NCBI GenBank assembly: GCA_009829735.1
Contig: CM020618.1
Coordinates: forward strand, 31,162,894 to 31,226,893
Direction: 5' to 3'
Source: Pyropia yezoensis
Lineage: Eukaryota; Rhodophyta; Bangiophyceae; Bangiales; Bangiaceae
Length of the DNA: 64,000 nt
The notes beneath the pieces were generated by a model. It had not been told where the DNA came from. It did not search any database and saw nothing but the letters and a program-made list of their open reading frames with translations. The position numbers were made by a program, and so were the translations under genes. Of the stretch, positions 26,071 through 41,000 are shown piece after piece. How positions within the stretch are numbered: position 1 is the first letter of the stretch; the number at the start of each line of letters is the position of its first letter.

Positions 26071-29000
26071 AGTCACAATCAGTCAACCGACGTAACAATC
26101 ACCACGAATAATAGAGCGAGGGGGTAGATTGGGGGGAGTAACAGTAGATCACAGTCAAAGGTAAAAACTCAACACAATCGATCAGGTTGCAACACCACGA
26201 GTACAAGAAAAGGACCGGATCCCTATCCGTGTGCCAGGGCCGAAGACGGCGTCACCACAAGGGTGACGGAAACCCGTCCCCTGCTGCTCCACCAATGTAG
26301 CACAATAGGTATCCGCTGCACGTCCACTCTCAGGGAACACTCACCAAGGGGGATCGGCACCAACGTCACCGGGAGGCCAAGGTTGCTGTCCTTGGAGCAC
26401 AAGCCACGGGATCAAGATGGGAGCCCAAATGGGAGGGGTTTGTTGTTCTACCTTGGCCGGCGGTAGATTCGCCGCCGGCTCCCTCGTTATAAGCCCTCGG
26501 AGACACTACTAACTACCCTCCACCCCAAGATGCAAGTCCCTCTGGTCATACGTAACTTATAGATACCGTGACCAGTACGAACTATCAAATTGAAAGTTAA
26601 GGGTTAGAAGTAGCCCCCCTAATATTAGGGTTACAATACGGCCAACCATATTGCTACACTCGGGTACCCGAGTTGCTTGGCTTCCGTCGTCGATGGGACA
26701 CTGCGAGACGGTACCGCCTCCCCCCCTCGCCGACTCGGTTCCGGCGTAAGTATCCGCCGGATCATGTCCGCGGAGCCCGCTCTGGGTGCTCCGAGCGTAG
26801 CGCTCCGTATGGCTACGTTCCAAATCAGCCGGCGAGTCGGATCCATAACCCGCCGTGTCCGGGGGTTGTCCAGGAGTAGCAACACCGGGGTCGACCCTGG
26901 TGGACTCCGAAAGTAGTCCGGCCGGTTCGAACCGTACCGGTGTGGGAGGAACACGACGGGGTACTGTCGTGTGGCTTGTTGACATCAGCACAGCCATTGC
27001 GTCCTCCGTACGCTCTTCACGGGCGTCGAGTCCGGTGAACCGGGCTTTGATGCGAGCCAATGATGCCATCAGGGAGTCCCCTGGTGAAGGTGGCGGCGGA
27101 GTGCGGTCGGCAGAGGACGGTTCTGGAAATCCGCCGCCCCCGGCCGTCCGTGCCGTACCAAACGTCGATCCGGCACCGGAGAGCATCGGCGTCTCAATGT
27201 TGTCGATCGGGTTACCGATCCCGATTCCCGGGTTCAGCTCCAGGGTCGGCGTCGACGCCGATCCGTCATCTTGAACGTTCCCCGTCTCTTGGGTAGACAT
27301 AGTCACAATCAGTCAACCGACGTAACAATCACCACGAATAATAGAGCGAGGGGTAGATTGGGGGGAGTAACAGTAGATCACAGTCAAAGGTAAAAACTCA
27401 ACACAATCGATCAGGTTGCAACACCACGAGTACAAGAAAAGGACCGGATCCCTATCCGTGTGCCAGGGCCGAAGACGGCGTCACCACAAGGGTGACGGAA
27501 ACCCGTCCCCTGCTGCTCCACCAATGTAGCACAATAGGTATCCGCTGCACGTCCACTCTCAGGGAACACTCACCAAGGGGGATCGGCACCAACGTCACCG
27601 GGAGGCCAAGGTTGCTGTCCTTGGAGCACAAGCCACGGGATCAAGATGGGAGCCCAAATGGGAGGGGTTTGTTGTTCTACCTTGGCCGGCGGTAGATTCG
27701 CCGCCGGCTCCCTCGTTATAAGCCCTCGGAGACACTACTAACTACCCTCCACCCCAAGATGCAAGTCCCTCTGGTCATACGTAACTTATAGATACCGTGA
27801 CCAGTACGAACTATCAAATTGAAAGTTAAGGGTTAGAAGTAGCCCCCCTAATATTAGGGTTACAATACGGCCAACCATATTGCTACACTCGGGTACCCGA
27901 GTTGCTTGGCTTCCGTCGTCGATGGGACACTGCGAGACGGTACCGCCTCCCCCCCTCGCCGACTCGGTTCCGGCGTAAGTATCCGCCGGATCATGTCCGC
28001 GGAGCCCGCTCTGGGTGCTCCGAGCGTAGCGCTCCGTATGGCTACGTTCCAAATCAGCCGGCGAGTCGGATCCATAACCCGCCGTGTCCGGGGGTTGTCC
28101 AGGAGTAGCAACACCGGGGTCGACCCTGGTGGACTCCGAAAGTAGTCCGGCCGGTTCGAACCGTACCGGTGTGGGAGGAACACGACGGGGTACTGTCGTG
28201 TGGCTTGTTGACATCAGCACAGCCATTGCGTCCTCCGTACGCTCTTCACGGGCGTCGAGTCCGGTGAACCGGGCTTTGATGCGAGCCAATGATGCCATCA
28301 GGGAGTCCCCTGGTGAAGGTGGCGGCGGAGTGCGGTCGGCAGAGGACGGTTCTGGAAATCCGCCGCCCCCGGCCGTCCGTGCCGTACCAAACGTCGATCC
28401 GGCACCGGAGAGCATCGGCGTCTCAATGTTGTCGATCGGGTTACCGATCCCGATTCCCGGGTTCAGCTCCAGGGTCGGCGTCGACGCCGATCCGTCATCT
28501 TGAACGTTCCCCGTCTCTTGGGTAGACATAGTCACAATCAGTCAACCGACGTAACAATCACCACGAATAATAGAGCGAGGGGGTAGATTGGGGGGAGTAA
28601 CAGTAGATCACAGTCAAAGGTAAAAACTCAACACAATCGATCAGGTTGCAACACCACGAGTACAAGAAAAGGACCGGATCCCTATCCGTGTGCCAGGGCC
28701 GAAGACGGCGTCACCACAAGGGTGACGGAAACCCGTCCCCTGCTGCTCCACCAATGTAGCACAATAGGTATCCGCTGCACGTCCACTCTCAGGGAACACT
28801 CACCAAGGGGGATCGGCACCAACGTCACCGGGAGGCCAAGGTTGCTGTCCTTGGAGCACAAGCCACGGGATCAAGATGGGAGCCCAAATGGGAGGGGTTT
28901 GTTGTTCTACCTTGGCCGGCGGTAGATTCGCCGCCGGCTCCCTCGTTATAAGCCCTCGGAGACACTACTAACTACCCTCCACCCCAAGATGCAAGTCCCT

Positions 29001-32000
29001 CTGGTCATACGTAACTTATAGATACCGTGACCAGTACGAACTATCAAATTGAAAGTTAAGGGTTAGAAGTAGCCCCCCTAATATTAGGGTTACAATACGG
29101 CCAACCATATTGCTACACTCGGGTACCCGAGTTGCTTGGCTTCCGTCGTCGATGGGACACTGCGAGACGGTACCGCCTCCCCCCCTCGCCGACTCGGTTC
29201 CGGCGTAAGTATCCGCCGGATCATGTCCGCGGAGCCCGCTCTGGGTGCTCCGAGCGTAGCGCTCCGTATGGCTACGTTCCAAATCAGCCGGCGAGTCGGA
29301 TCCATAACCCGCCGTGTCCGGGGGTTGTCCAGGAGTAGCAACACCGGGGTCGACCCTGGTGGACTCCGAAAGTAGTCCGGCCGGTTCGAACCGTACCGGT
29401 GTGGGAGGAACACGACGGGGTACTGTCGTGTGGCTTGTTGACATCAGCACAGCCATTGCGTCCTCCGTACGCTCTTCACGGGCGTCGAGTCCGGTGAACC
29501 GGGCTTTGATGCGAGCCAATGATGCCATCAGGGAGTCCCCTGGTGAAGGTGGCGGCGGAGTGCGGTCGGCAGAGGACGGTTCTGGAAATCCGCCGCCCCC
29601 GGCCGTCCGTGCCGTACCAAACGTCGATCCGGCACCGGAGAGCATCGGCGTCTCAATGTTGTCGATCGGGTTACCGATCCCGATTCCCGGGTTCAGCTCC
29701 AGGGTCGGCGTCGACGCCGATCCGTCATCTTGAACGTTCCCCGTCTCTTGGGTAGACATAGTCACAATCAGTCAACCGACGTAACAATCACCACGAATAA
29801 TAGAGCGAGGGGGTAGATTGGGGGGAGTAACAGTAGATCACAGTCAAAGGTAAAAACTCAACACAATCGATCAGGTTGCAACACCACGAGTACAAGAAAA
29901 GGACCGGATCCCTATCCGTGTGCCAGGGCCGAAGACGGCGTCACCACAAGGGTGACGGAAACCCGTCCCCTGCTGCTCCACCAATGTAGCACAATAGGTA
30001 TCCGCTGCACGTCCACTCTCAGGGAACACTCACCAAGGGGGATCGGCACCAACGTCACCGGGAGGCCAAGGTTGCTGTCCTTGGAGCACAAGCCACGGGA
30101 TCAAGATGGGAGCCCAAATGGGAGGGGTTTGTTGTTCTACCTTGGCCGGCGGTAGATTCGCCGCCGGCTCCCTCGTTATAAGCCCTCGGAGACACTACTA
30201 ACTACCCTCCACCCCAAGATGCAAGTCCCTCTGGTCATACGTAACTTATAGATACCGTGACCAGTACGAACTATCAAATTGAAAGTTAAGGGTTAGAAGT
30301 AGCCCCCCTAATATTAGGGTTACAATACGGCCAACCATATTGCTACACTCGGGTACCCGAGTTGCTTGGCTTCCGTCGTCGATGGGACACTGCGAGACGG
30401 TACCGCCTCCCCCCCTCGCCGACTCGGTTCCGGCGTAAGTATCCGCCGGATCATGTCCGCGGAGCCCGCTCTGGGTGCTCCGAGCGTAGCGCTCCGTATG
30501 GCTACGTTCCAAATCAGCCGGCGAGTCGGATCCATAACCCGCCGTGTCCGGGGGTTGTCCAGGAGTAGCAACACCGGGGTCGACCCTGGTGGACTCCGAA
30601 AGTAGTCCGGCCGGTTCGAACCGTACCGGTGTGGGAGGAACACGACGGGGTACTGTCGTGTGGCTTGTTGACATCAGCACAGCCATTGCGTCCTCCGTAC
30701 GCTCTTCACGGGCGTCGAGTCCGGTGAACCGGGCTTTGATGCGAGCCAATGATGCCATCAGGGAGTCCCCTGGTGAAGGTGGCGGCGGAGTGCGGTCGGC
30801 AGAGGACGGTTCTGGAAATCCGCCGCCCCCGGCCGTCCGTGCCGTACCAAACGTCGATCCGGCACCGGAGAGCATCGGCGTCTCAATGTTGTCGATCGGG
30901 TTACCGATCCCGATTCCCGGGTTCAGCTCCAGGGTCGGCGTCGACGCCGATCCGTCATCTTGAACGTTCCCCGTCTCTTGGGTAGACATAGTCACAATCA
31001 GTCAACCGACGTAACAATCACCACGAATAATAGAGCGAGGGGGTAGATTGGGGGGAGTAACAGTAGATCACAGTCAAAGGTAAAAACTCAACACAATCGA
31101 TCAGGTTGCAACACCACGAGTACAAGAAAAGGACCGGATCCCTATCCGTGTGCCAGGGCCGAAGACGGCGTCACCACAAGGGTGACGGAAACCCGTCCCC
31201 TGCTGCTCCACCAATGTAGCACAATAGGTATCCGCTGCACGTCCACTCTCAGGGAACACTCACCAAGGGGGATCGGCACCAACGTCACCGGGAGGCCAAG
31301 GTTGCTGTCCTTGGAGCACAAGCCACGGGATCAAGATGGGAGCCCAAATGGGAGGGGTTTGTTGTTCTACCTTGGCCGGCGGTAGATTCGCCGCCGGCTC
31401 CCTCGTTATAAGCCCTCGGAGACACTACTAACTACCCTCCACCCCAAGATGCAAGTCCCTCTGGTCATACGTAACTTATAGATACCGTGACCAGTACGAA
31501 CTATCAAATTGAAAGTTAAGGGTTAGAAGTAGCCCCCCTAATATTAGGGTTACAATACGGCCAACCATATTGCTACACTCGGGTACCCGAGTTGCTTGGC
31601 TTCCGTCGTCGATGGGACACTGCGAGACGGTACCGCCTCCCCCCCTCGCCGACTCGGTTCCGGCGTAAGTATCCGCCGGATCATGTCCGCGGAGCCCGCT
31701 CTGGGTGCTCCGAGCGTAGCGCTCCGTATGGCTACGTTCCAAATCAGCCGGCGAGTCGGATCCATAACCCGCCGTGTCCGGGGGTTGTCCAGGAGTAGCA
31801 ACACCGGGGTCGACCCTGGTGGACTCCGAAAGTAGTCCGGCCGGTTCGAACCGTACCGGTGTGGGAGGAACACGACGGGGTACTGTCGTGTGGCTTGTTG
31901 ACATCAGCACAGCCATTGCGTCCTCCGTACGCTCTTCACGGGCGTCGAGTCCGGTGAACCGGGCTTTGATGCGAGCCAATGATGCCATCAGGGAGTCCCC

Positions 32001-35000
32001 TGGTGAAGGTGGCGGCGGAGTGCGGTCGGCAGAGGACGGTTCTGGAAATCCGCCGCCCCCGGCCGTCCGTGCCGTACCAAACGTCGATCCGGCACCGGAG
32101 AGCATCGGCGTCTCAATGTTGTCGATCGGGTTACCGATCCCGATTCCCGGGTTCAGCTCCAGGGTCGGCGTCGACGCCGATCCGTCATCTTGAACGTTCC
32201 CCGTCTCTTGGGTAGACATAGTCACAATCAGTCAACCGACGTAACAATCACCACGAATAATAGAGCGAGGGGGTAGATTGGGGGAGTAACAGTAGATCAC
32301 AGTCAAAGGTAAAAACTCAACACAATCGATCAGGTTGCAACACCACGAGTACAAGAAAAGGACCGGATCCCTATCCGTGTGCCAGGGCCGAAGACGGCGT
32401 CACCACAAGGGTGACGGAAACCCGTCCCCTGCTGCTCCACCAATGTAGCACAATAGGTATCCGCTGCACGTCCACTCTCAGGGAACACTCACCAAGGGGG
32501 ATCGGCACCAACGTCACCGGGAGGCCAAGGTTGCTGTCCTTGGAGCACAAGCCACGGGATCAAGATGGGAGCCCAAATGGGAGGGGTTTGTTGTTCTACC
32601 TTGGCCGGCGGTAGATTCGCCGCCGGCTCCCTCGTTATAAGCCCTCGGAGACACTACTAACTACCCTCCACCCCAAGATGCAAGTCCCTCTGGTCATACG
32701 TAACTTATAGATACCGTGACCAGTACGAACTATCAAATTGAAAGTTAAGGGTTAGAAGTAGCCCCCCTAATATTAGGGTTACAATACGGCCAACCATATT
32801 GCTACACTCGGGTACCCGAGTTGCTTGGCTTCCGTCGTCGATGGGACACTGCGAGACGGTACCGCCTCCCCCCCTCGCCGACTCGGTTCCGGCGTAAGTA
32901 TCCGCCGGATCATGTCCGCGGAGCCCGCTCTGGGTGCTCCGAGCGTAGCGCTCCGTATGGCTACGTTCCAAATCAGCCGGCGAGTCGGATCCATAACCCG
33001 CCGTGTCCGGGGGTTGTCCAGGAGTAGCAACACCGGGGTCGACCCTGGTGGACTCCGAAAGTAGTCCGGCCGGTTCGAACCGTACCGGTGTGGGAGGAAC
33101 ACGACGGGGTACTGTCGTGTGGCTTGTTGACATCAGCACAGCCATTGCGTCCTCCGTACGCTCTTCACGGGCGTCGAGTCCGGTGAACCGGGCTTTGATG
33201 CGAGCCAATGATGCCATCAGGGAGTCCCCTGGTGAAGGTGGCGGCGGAGTGCGGTCGGCAGAGGACGGTTCTGGAAATCCGCCGCCCCCGGCCGTCCGTG
33301 CCGTACCAAACGTCGATCCGGCACCGGAGAGCATCGGCGTCTCAATGTTGTCGATCGGGTTACCGATCCCGATTCCCGGGTTCAGCTCCAGGGTCGGCGT
33401 CGACGCCGATCCGTCATCTTGAACGTTCCCCGTCTCTTGGGTAGACATAGTCACAATCAGTCAACCGACGTAACAATCACCACGAATAATAGAGCGAGGG
33501 GGTAGATTGGGGGGAGTAACAGTAGATCACAGTCAAAGGTAAAAACTCAACACAATCGATCAGGTTGCAACACCACGAGTACAAGAAAAGGACCGGATCC
33601 CTATCCGTGTGCCAGGGCCGAAGACGGCGTCACCACAAGGGTGACGGAAACCCGTCCCCTGCTGCTCCACCAATGTAGCACAATAGGTATCCGCTGCACG
33701 TCCACTCTCAGGGAACACTCACCAAGGGGGATCGGCACCAACGTCACCGGGAGGCCAAGGTTGCTGTCCTTGGAGCACAAGCCACGGGATCAAGATGGGA
33801 GCCCAAATGGGAGGGGTTTGTTGTTCTACCTTGGCCGGCGGTAGATTCGCCGCCGGCTCCCTCGTTATAAGCCCTCGGAGACACTACTAACTACCCTCCA
33901 CCCCAAGATGCAAGTCCCTCTGGTCATACGTAACTTATAGATACCGTGACCAGTACGAACTATCAAATTGAAAGTTAAGGGTTAGAAGTAGCCCCCCTAA
34001 TATTAGGGTTACAATACGGCCAACCATATTGCTACACTCGGGTACCCGAGTTGCTTGGCTTCCGTCGTCGATGGGACACTGCGAGACGGTACCGCCTCCC
34101 CCCCTCGCCGACTCGGTTCCGGCGTAAGTATCCGCCGGATCATGTCCGCGGAGCCCGCTCTGGGTGCTCCGAGCGTAGCGCTCCGTATGGCTACGTTCCA
34201 AATCAGCCGGCGAGTCGGATCCATAACCCGCCGTGTCCGGGGGTTGTCCAGGAGTAGCAACACCGGGGTCGACCCTGGTGGACTCCGAAAGTAGTCCGGC
34301 CGGTTCGAACCGTACCGGTGTGGGAGGAACACGACGGGGTACTGTCGTGTGGCTTGTTGACATCAGCACAGCCATTGCGTCCTCCGTACGCTCTTCACGG
34401 GCGTCGAGTCCGGTGAACCGGGCTTTGATGCGAGCCAATGATGCCATCAGGGAGTCCCCTGGTGAAGGTGGCGGCGGAGTGCGGTCGGCAGAGGACGGTT
34501 CTGGAAATCCGCCGCCCCCGGCCGTCCGTGCCGTACCAAACGTCGATCCGGCACCGGAGAGCATCGGCGTCTCAATGTTGTCGATCGGGTTACCGATCCC
34601 GATTCCCGGGTTCAGCTCCAGGGTCGGCGTCGACGCCGATCCGTCATCTTGAACGTTCCCCGTCTCTTGGGTAGACATAGTCACAATCAGTCAACCGACG
34701 TAACAATCACCACGAATAATAGAGCGAGGGGGTAGATTGGGGGGAGTAACAGTAGATCACAGTCAAAGGTAAAAACTCAACACAATCGATCAGGTTGCAA
34801 CACCACGAGTACAAGAAAAGGACCGGATCCCTATCCGTGTGCCAGGGCCGAAGACGGCGTCACCACAAGGGTGACGGAAACCCGTCCCCTGCTGCTCCAC
34901 CAATGTAGCACAATAGGTATCCGCTGCACGTCCACTCTCAGGGAACACTCACCAAGGGGGATCGGCACCAACGTCACCGGGAGGCCAAGGTTGCTGTCCT

Positions 35001-38000
35001 TGGAGCACAAGCCACGGGATCAAGATGGGAGCCCAAATGGGAGGGGTTTGTTGTTCTACCTTGGCCGGCGGTAGATTCGCCGCCGGCTCCCTCGTTATAA
35101 GCCCTCGGAGACACTACTAACTACCCTCCACCCCAAGATGCAAGTCCCTCTGGTCATACGTAACTTATAGATACCGTGACCAGTACGAACTATCAAATTG
35201 AAAGTTAAGGGTTAGAAGTAGCCCCCCTAATATTAGGGTTACAATACGGCCAACCATATTGCTACACTCGGGTACCCGAGTTGCTTGGCTTCCGTCGTCG
35301 ATGGGACACTGCGAGACGGTACCGCCTCCCCCCCTCGCCGACTCGGTTCCGGCGTAAGTATCCGCCGGATCATGTCCGCGGAGCCCGCTCTGGGTGCTCC
35401 GAGCGTAGCGCTCCGTATGGCTACGTTCCAAATCAGCCGGCGAGTCGGATCCATAACCCGCCGTGTCCGGGGGTTGTCCAGGAGTAGCAACACCGGGGTC
35501 GACCCTGGTGGACTCCGAAAGTAGTCCGGCCGGTTCGAACCGTACCGGTGTGGGAGGAACACGACGGGGTACTGTCGTGTGGCTTGTTGACATCAGCACA
35601 GCCATTGCGTCCTCCGTACGCTCTTCACGGGCGTCGAGTCCGGTGAACCGGGCTTTGATGCGAGCCAATGATGCCATCAGGGAGTCCCCTGGTGAAGGTG
35701 GCGGCGGAGTGCGGTCGGCAGAGGACGGTTCTGGAAATCCGCCGCCCCCGGCCGTCCGTGCCGTACCAAACGTCGATCCGGCACCGGAGAGCATCGGCGT
35801 CTCAATGTTGTCGATCGGGTTACCGATCCCGATTCCCGGGTTCAGCTCCAGGGTCGGCGTCGACGCCGATCCGTCATCTTGAACGTTCCCCGTCTCTTGG
35901 GTAGACATAGTCACAATCAGTCAACCGACGTAACAATCACCACGAATAATAGAGCGAGGGGGTAGATTGGGGGGAGTAACAGTAGATCACAGTCAAAGGT
36001 AAAAACTCAACACAATCGATCAGGTTGCAACACCACGAGTACAAGAAAAGGACCGGATCCCTATCCGTGTGCCAGGGCCGAAGACGGCGTCACCACAAGG
36101 GTGACGGAAACCCGTCCCCTGCTGCTCCACCAATGTAGCACAATAGGTATCCGCTGCACGTCCACTCTCAGGGAACACTCACCAAGGGGGATCGGCACCA
36201 ACGTCACCGGGAGGCCAAGGTTGCTGTCCTTGGAGCACAAGCCACGGGATCAAGATGGGAGCCCAAATGGGAGGGGTTTGTTGTTCTACCTTGGCCGGCG
36301 GTAGATTCGCCGCCGGCTCCCTCGTTATAAGCCCTCGGAGACACTACTAACTACCCTCCACCCCAAGATGCAAGTCCCTCTGGTCATACGTAACTTATAG
36401 ATACCGTGACCAGTACGAACTATCAAATTGAAAGTTAAGGGTTAGAAGTAGCCCCCCTAATATTAGGGTTACAATACGGCCAACCATATTGCTACACTCG
36501 GGTACCCGAGTTGCTTGGCTTCCGTCGTCGATGGGACACTGCGAGACGGTACCGCCTCCCCCCCTCGCCGACTCGGTTCCGGCGTAAGTATCCGCCGGAT
36601 CATGTCCGCGGAGCCCGCTCTGGGTGCTCCGAGCGTAGCGCTCCGTATGGCTACGTTCCAAATCAGCCGGCGAGTCGGATCCATAACCCGCCGTGTCCGG
36701 GGGTTGTCCAGGAGTAGCAACACCGGGGTCGACCCTGGTGGACTCCGAAAGTAGTCCGGCCGGTTCGAACCGTACCGGTGTGGGAGGAACACGACGGGGT
36801 ACTGTCGTGTGGCTTGTTGACATCAGCACAGCCATTGCGTCCTCCGTACGCTCTTCACGGGCGTCGAGTCCGGTGAACCGGGCTTTGATGCGAGCCAATG
36901 ATGCCATCAGGGAGTCCCCTGGTGAAGGTGGCGGCGGAGTGCGGTCGGCAGAGGACGGTTCTGGAAATCCGCCGCCCCCGGCCGTCCGTGCCGTACCAAA
37001 CGTCGATCCGGCACCGGAGAGCATCGGCGTCTCAATGTTGTCGATCGGGTTACCGATCCCGATTCCCGGGTTCAGCTCCAGGGTCGGCGTCGACGCCGAT
37101 CCGTCATCTTGAACGTTCCCCGTCTCTTGGGTAGACATAGTCACAATCAGTCAACCGACGTAACAATCACCACGAATAATAGAGCGAGGGGGTAGATTGG
37201 GGGGAGTAACAGTAGATCACAGTCAAAGGTAAAAACTCAACACAATCGATCAGGTTGCAACACCACGAGTACAAGAAAAGGACCGGATCCCTATCCGTGT
37301 GCCAGGGCCGAAGACGGCGTCACCACAAGGGTGACGGAAACCCGTCCCCTGCTGCTCCACCAATGTAGCACAATAGGTATCCGCTGCACGTCCACTCTCA
37401 GGGAACACTCACCAAGGGGGATCGGCACCAACGTCACCGGGAGGCCAAGGTTGCTGTCCTTGGAGCACAAGCCACGGGATCAAGATGGGAGCCCAAATGG
37501 GAGGGGTTTGTTGTTCTACCTTGGCCGGCGGTAGATTCGCCGCCGGCTCCCTCGTTATAAGCCCTCGGAGACACTACTAACTACCCTCCACCCCAAGATG
37601 CAAGTCCCTCTGGTCATACGTAACTTATAGATACCGTGACCAGTACGAACTATCAAATTGAAAGTTAAGGGTTAGAAGTAGCCCCCCTAATATTAGGGTT
37701 ACAATACGGCCAACCATATTGCTACACTCGGGTACCCGAGTTGCTTGGCTTCCGTCGTCGATGGGACACTGCGAGACGGTACCGCCTCCCCCCCTCGCCG
37801 ACTCGGTTCCGGCGTAAGTATCCGCCGGATCATGTCCGCGGAGCCCGCTCTGGGTGCTCCGAGCGTAGCGCTCCGTATGGCTACGTTCCAAATCAGCCGG
37901 CGAGTCGGATCCATAACCCGCCGTGTCCGGGGGTTGTCCAGGAGTAGCAACACCGGGGTCGACCCTGGTGGACTCCGAAAGTAGTCCGGCCGGTTCGAAC

Positions 38001-41000
38001 CGTACCGGTGTGGGAGGAACACGACGGGGTACTGTCGTGTGGCTTGTTGACATCAGCACAGCCATTGCGTCCTCCGTACGCTCTTCACGGGCGTCGAGTC
38101 CGGTGAACCGGGCTTTGATGCGAGCCAATGATGCCATCAGGGAGTCCCCTGGTGAAGGTGGCGGCGGAGTGCGGTCGGCAGAGGACGGTTCTGGAAATCC
38201 GCCGCCCCCGGCCGTCCGTGCCGTACCAAACGTCGATCCGGCACCGGAGAGCATCGGCGTCTCAATGTTGTCGATCGGGTTACCGATCCCGATTCCCGGG
38301 TTCAGCTCCAGGGTCGGCGTCGACGCCGATCCGTCATCTTGAACGTTCCCCGTCTCTTGGGTAGACATAGTCACAATCAGTCAACCGACGTAACAATCAC
38401 CACGAATAATAGAGCGAGGGGGTAGATTGGGGGGAGTAACAGTAGATCACAGTCAAAGGTAAAAACTCAACACAATCGATCAGGTTGCAACACCACGAGT
38501 ACAAGAAAAGGACCGGATCCCTATCCGTGTGCCAGGGCCGAAGACGGCGTCACCACAAGGGTGACGGAAACCCGTCCCCTGCTGCTCCACCAATGTAGCA
38601 CAATAGGTATCCGCTGCACGTCCACTCTCAGGGAACACTCACCAAGGGGGATCGGCACCAACGTCACCGGGAGGCCAAGGTTGCTGTCCTTGGAGCACAA
38701 GCCACGGGATCAAGATGGGAGCCCAAATGGGAGGGGTTTGTTGTTCTACCTTGGCCGGCGGTAGATTCGCCGCCGGCTCCCTCGTTATAAGCCCTCGGAG
38801 ACACTACTAACTACCCTCCACCCCAAGATGCAAGTCCCTCTGGTCATACGTAACTTATAGATACCGTGACCAGTACGAACTATCAAATTGAAAGTTAAGG
38901 GTTAGAAGTAGCCCCCCTAATATTAGGGTTACAATACGGCCAACCATATTGCTACACTCGGGTACCCGAGTTGCTTGGCTTCCGTCGTCGATGGGACACT
39001 GCGAGACGGTACCGCCTCCCCCCCTCGCCGACTCGGTTCCGGCGTAAGTATCCGCCGGATCATGTCCGCGGAGCCCGCTCTGGGTGCTCCGAGCGTAGCG
39101 CTCCGTATGGCTACGTTCCAAATCAGCCGGCGAGTCGGATCCATAACCCGCCGTGTCCGGGGGTTGTCCAGGAGTAGCAACACCGGGGTCGACCCTGGTG
39201 GACTCCGAAAGTAGTCCGGCCGGTTCGAACCGTACCGGTGTGGGAGGAACACGACGGGGTACTGTCGTGTGGCTTGTTGACATCAGCACAGCCATTGCGT
39301 CCTCCGTACGCTCTTCACGGGCGTCGAGTCCGGTGAACCGGGCTTTGATGCGAGCCAATGATGCCATCAGGGAGTCCCCTGGTGAAGGTGGCGGCGGAGT
39401 GCGGTCGGCAGAGGACGGTTCTGGAAATCCGCCGCCCCCGGCCGTCCGTGCCGTACCAAACGTCGATCCGGCACCGGAGAGCATCGGCGTCTCAATGTTG
39501 TCGATCGGGTTACCGATCCCGATTCCCGGGTTCAGCTCCAGGGTCGGCGTCGACGCCGATCCGTCATCTTGAACGTTCCCCGTCTCTTGGGTAGACATAG
39601 TCACAATCAGTCAACCGACGTAACAATCACCACGAATAATAGAGCGAGGGGGTAGATTGGGGGAGTAACAGTAGATCACAGTCAAAGGTAAAAACTCAAC
39701 ACAATCGATCAGGTTGCAACACCACGAGTACAAGAAAAGGACCGGATCCCTATCCGTGTGCCAGGGCCGAAGACGGCGTCACCACAAGGGTGACGGAAAC
39801 CCGTCCCCTGCTGCTCCACCAATGTAGCACAATAGGTATCCGCTGCACGTCCACTCTCAGGGAACACTCACCAAGGGGGATCGGCACCAACGTCACCGGG
39901 AGGCCAAGGTTGCTGTCCTTGGAGCACAAGCCACGGGATCAAGATGGGAGCCCAAATGGGAGGGGTTTGTTGTTCTACCTTGGCCGGCGGTAGATTCGCC
40001 GCCGGCTCCCTCGTTATAAGCCCTCGGAGACACTACTAACTACCCTCCACCCCAAGATGCAAGTCCCTCTGGTCATACGTAACTTATAGATACCGTGACC
40101 AGTACGAACTATCAAATTGAAAGTTAAGGGTTAGAAGTAGCCCCCCTAATATTAGGGTTACAATACGGCCAACCATATTGCTACACTCGGGTACCCGAGT
40201 TGCTTGGCTTCCGTCGTCGATGGGACACTGCGAGACGGTACCGCCTCCCCCCCTCGCCGACTCGGTTCCGGCGTAAGTATCCGCCGGATCATGTCCGCGG
40301 AGCCCGCTCTGGGTGCTCCGAGCGTAGCGCTCCGTATGGCTACGTTCCAAATCAGCCGGCGAGTCGGATCCATAACCCGCCGTGTCCGGGGGTTGTCCAG
40401 GAGTAGCAACACCGGGGTCGACCCTGGTGGACTCCGAAAGTAGTCCGGCCGGTTCGAACCGTACCGGTGTGGGAGGAACACGACGGGGTACTGTCGTGTG
40501 GCTTGTTGACATCAGCACAGCCATTGCGTCCTCCGTACGCTCTTCACGGGCGTCGAGTCCGGTGAACCGGGCTTTGATGCGAGCCAATGATGCCATCAGG
40601 GAGTCCCCTGGTGAAGGTGGCGGCGGAGTGCGGTCGGCAGAGGACGGTTCTGGAAATCCGCCGCCCCCGGCCGTCCGTGCCGTACCAAACGTCGATCCGG
40701 CACCGGAGAGCATCGGCGTCTCAATGTTGTCGATCGGGTTACCGATCCCGATTCCCGGGTTCAGCTCCAGGGTCGGCGTCGACGCCGATCCGTCATCTTG
40801 AACGTTCCCCGTCTCTTGGGTAGACATAGTCACAATCAGTCAACCGACGTAACAATCACCACGAATAATAGAGCGAGGGGGTAGATTGGGGGGAGTAACA
40901 GTAGATCACAGTCAAAGGTAAAAACTCAACACAATCGATCAGGTTGCAACACCACGAGTACAAGAAAAGGACCGGATCCCTATCCGTGTGCCAGGGCCGA

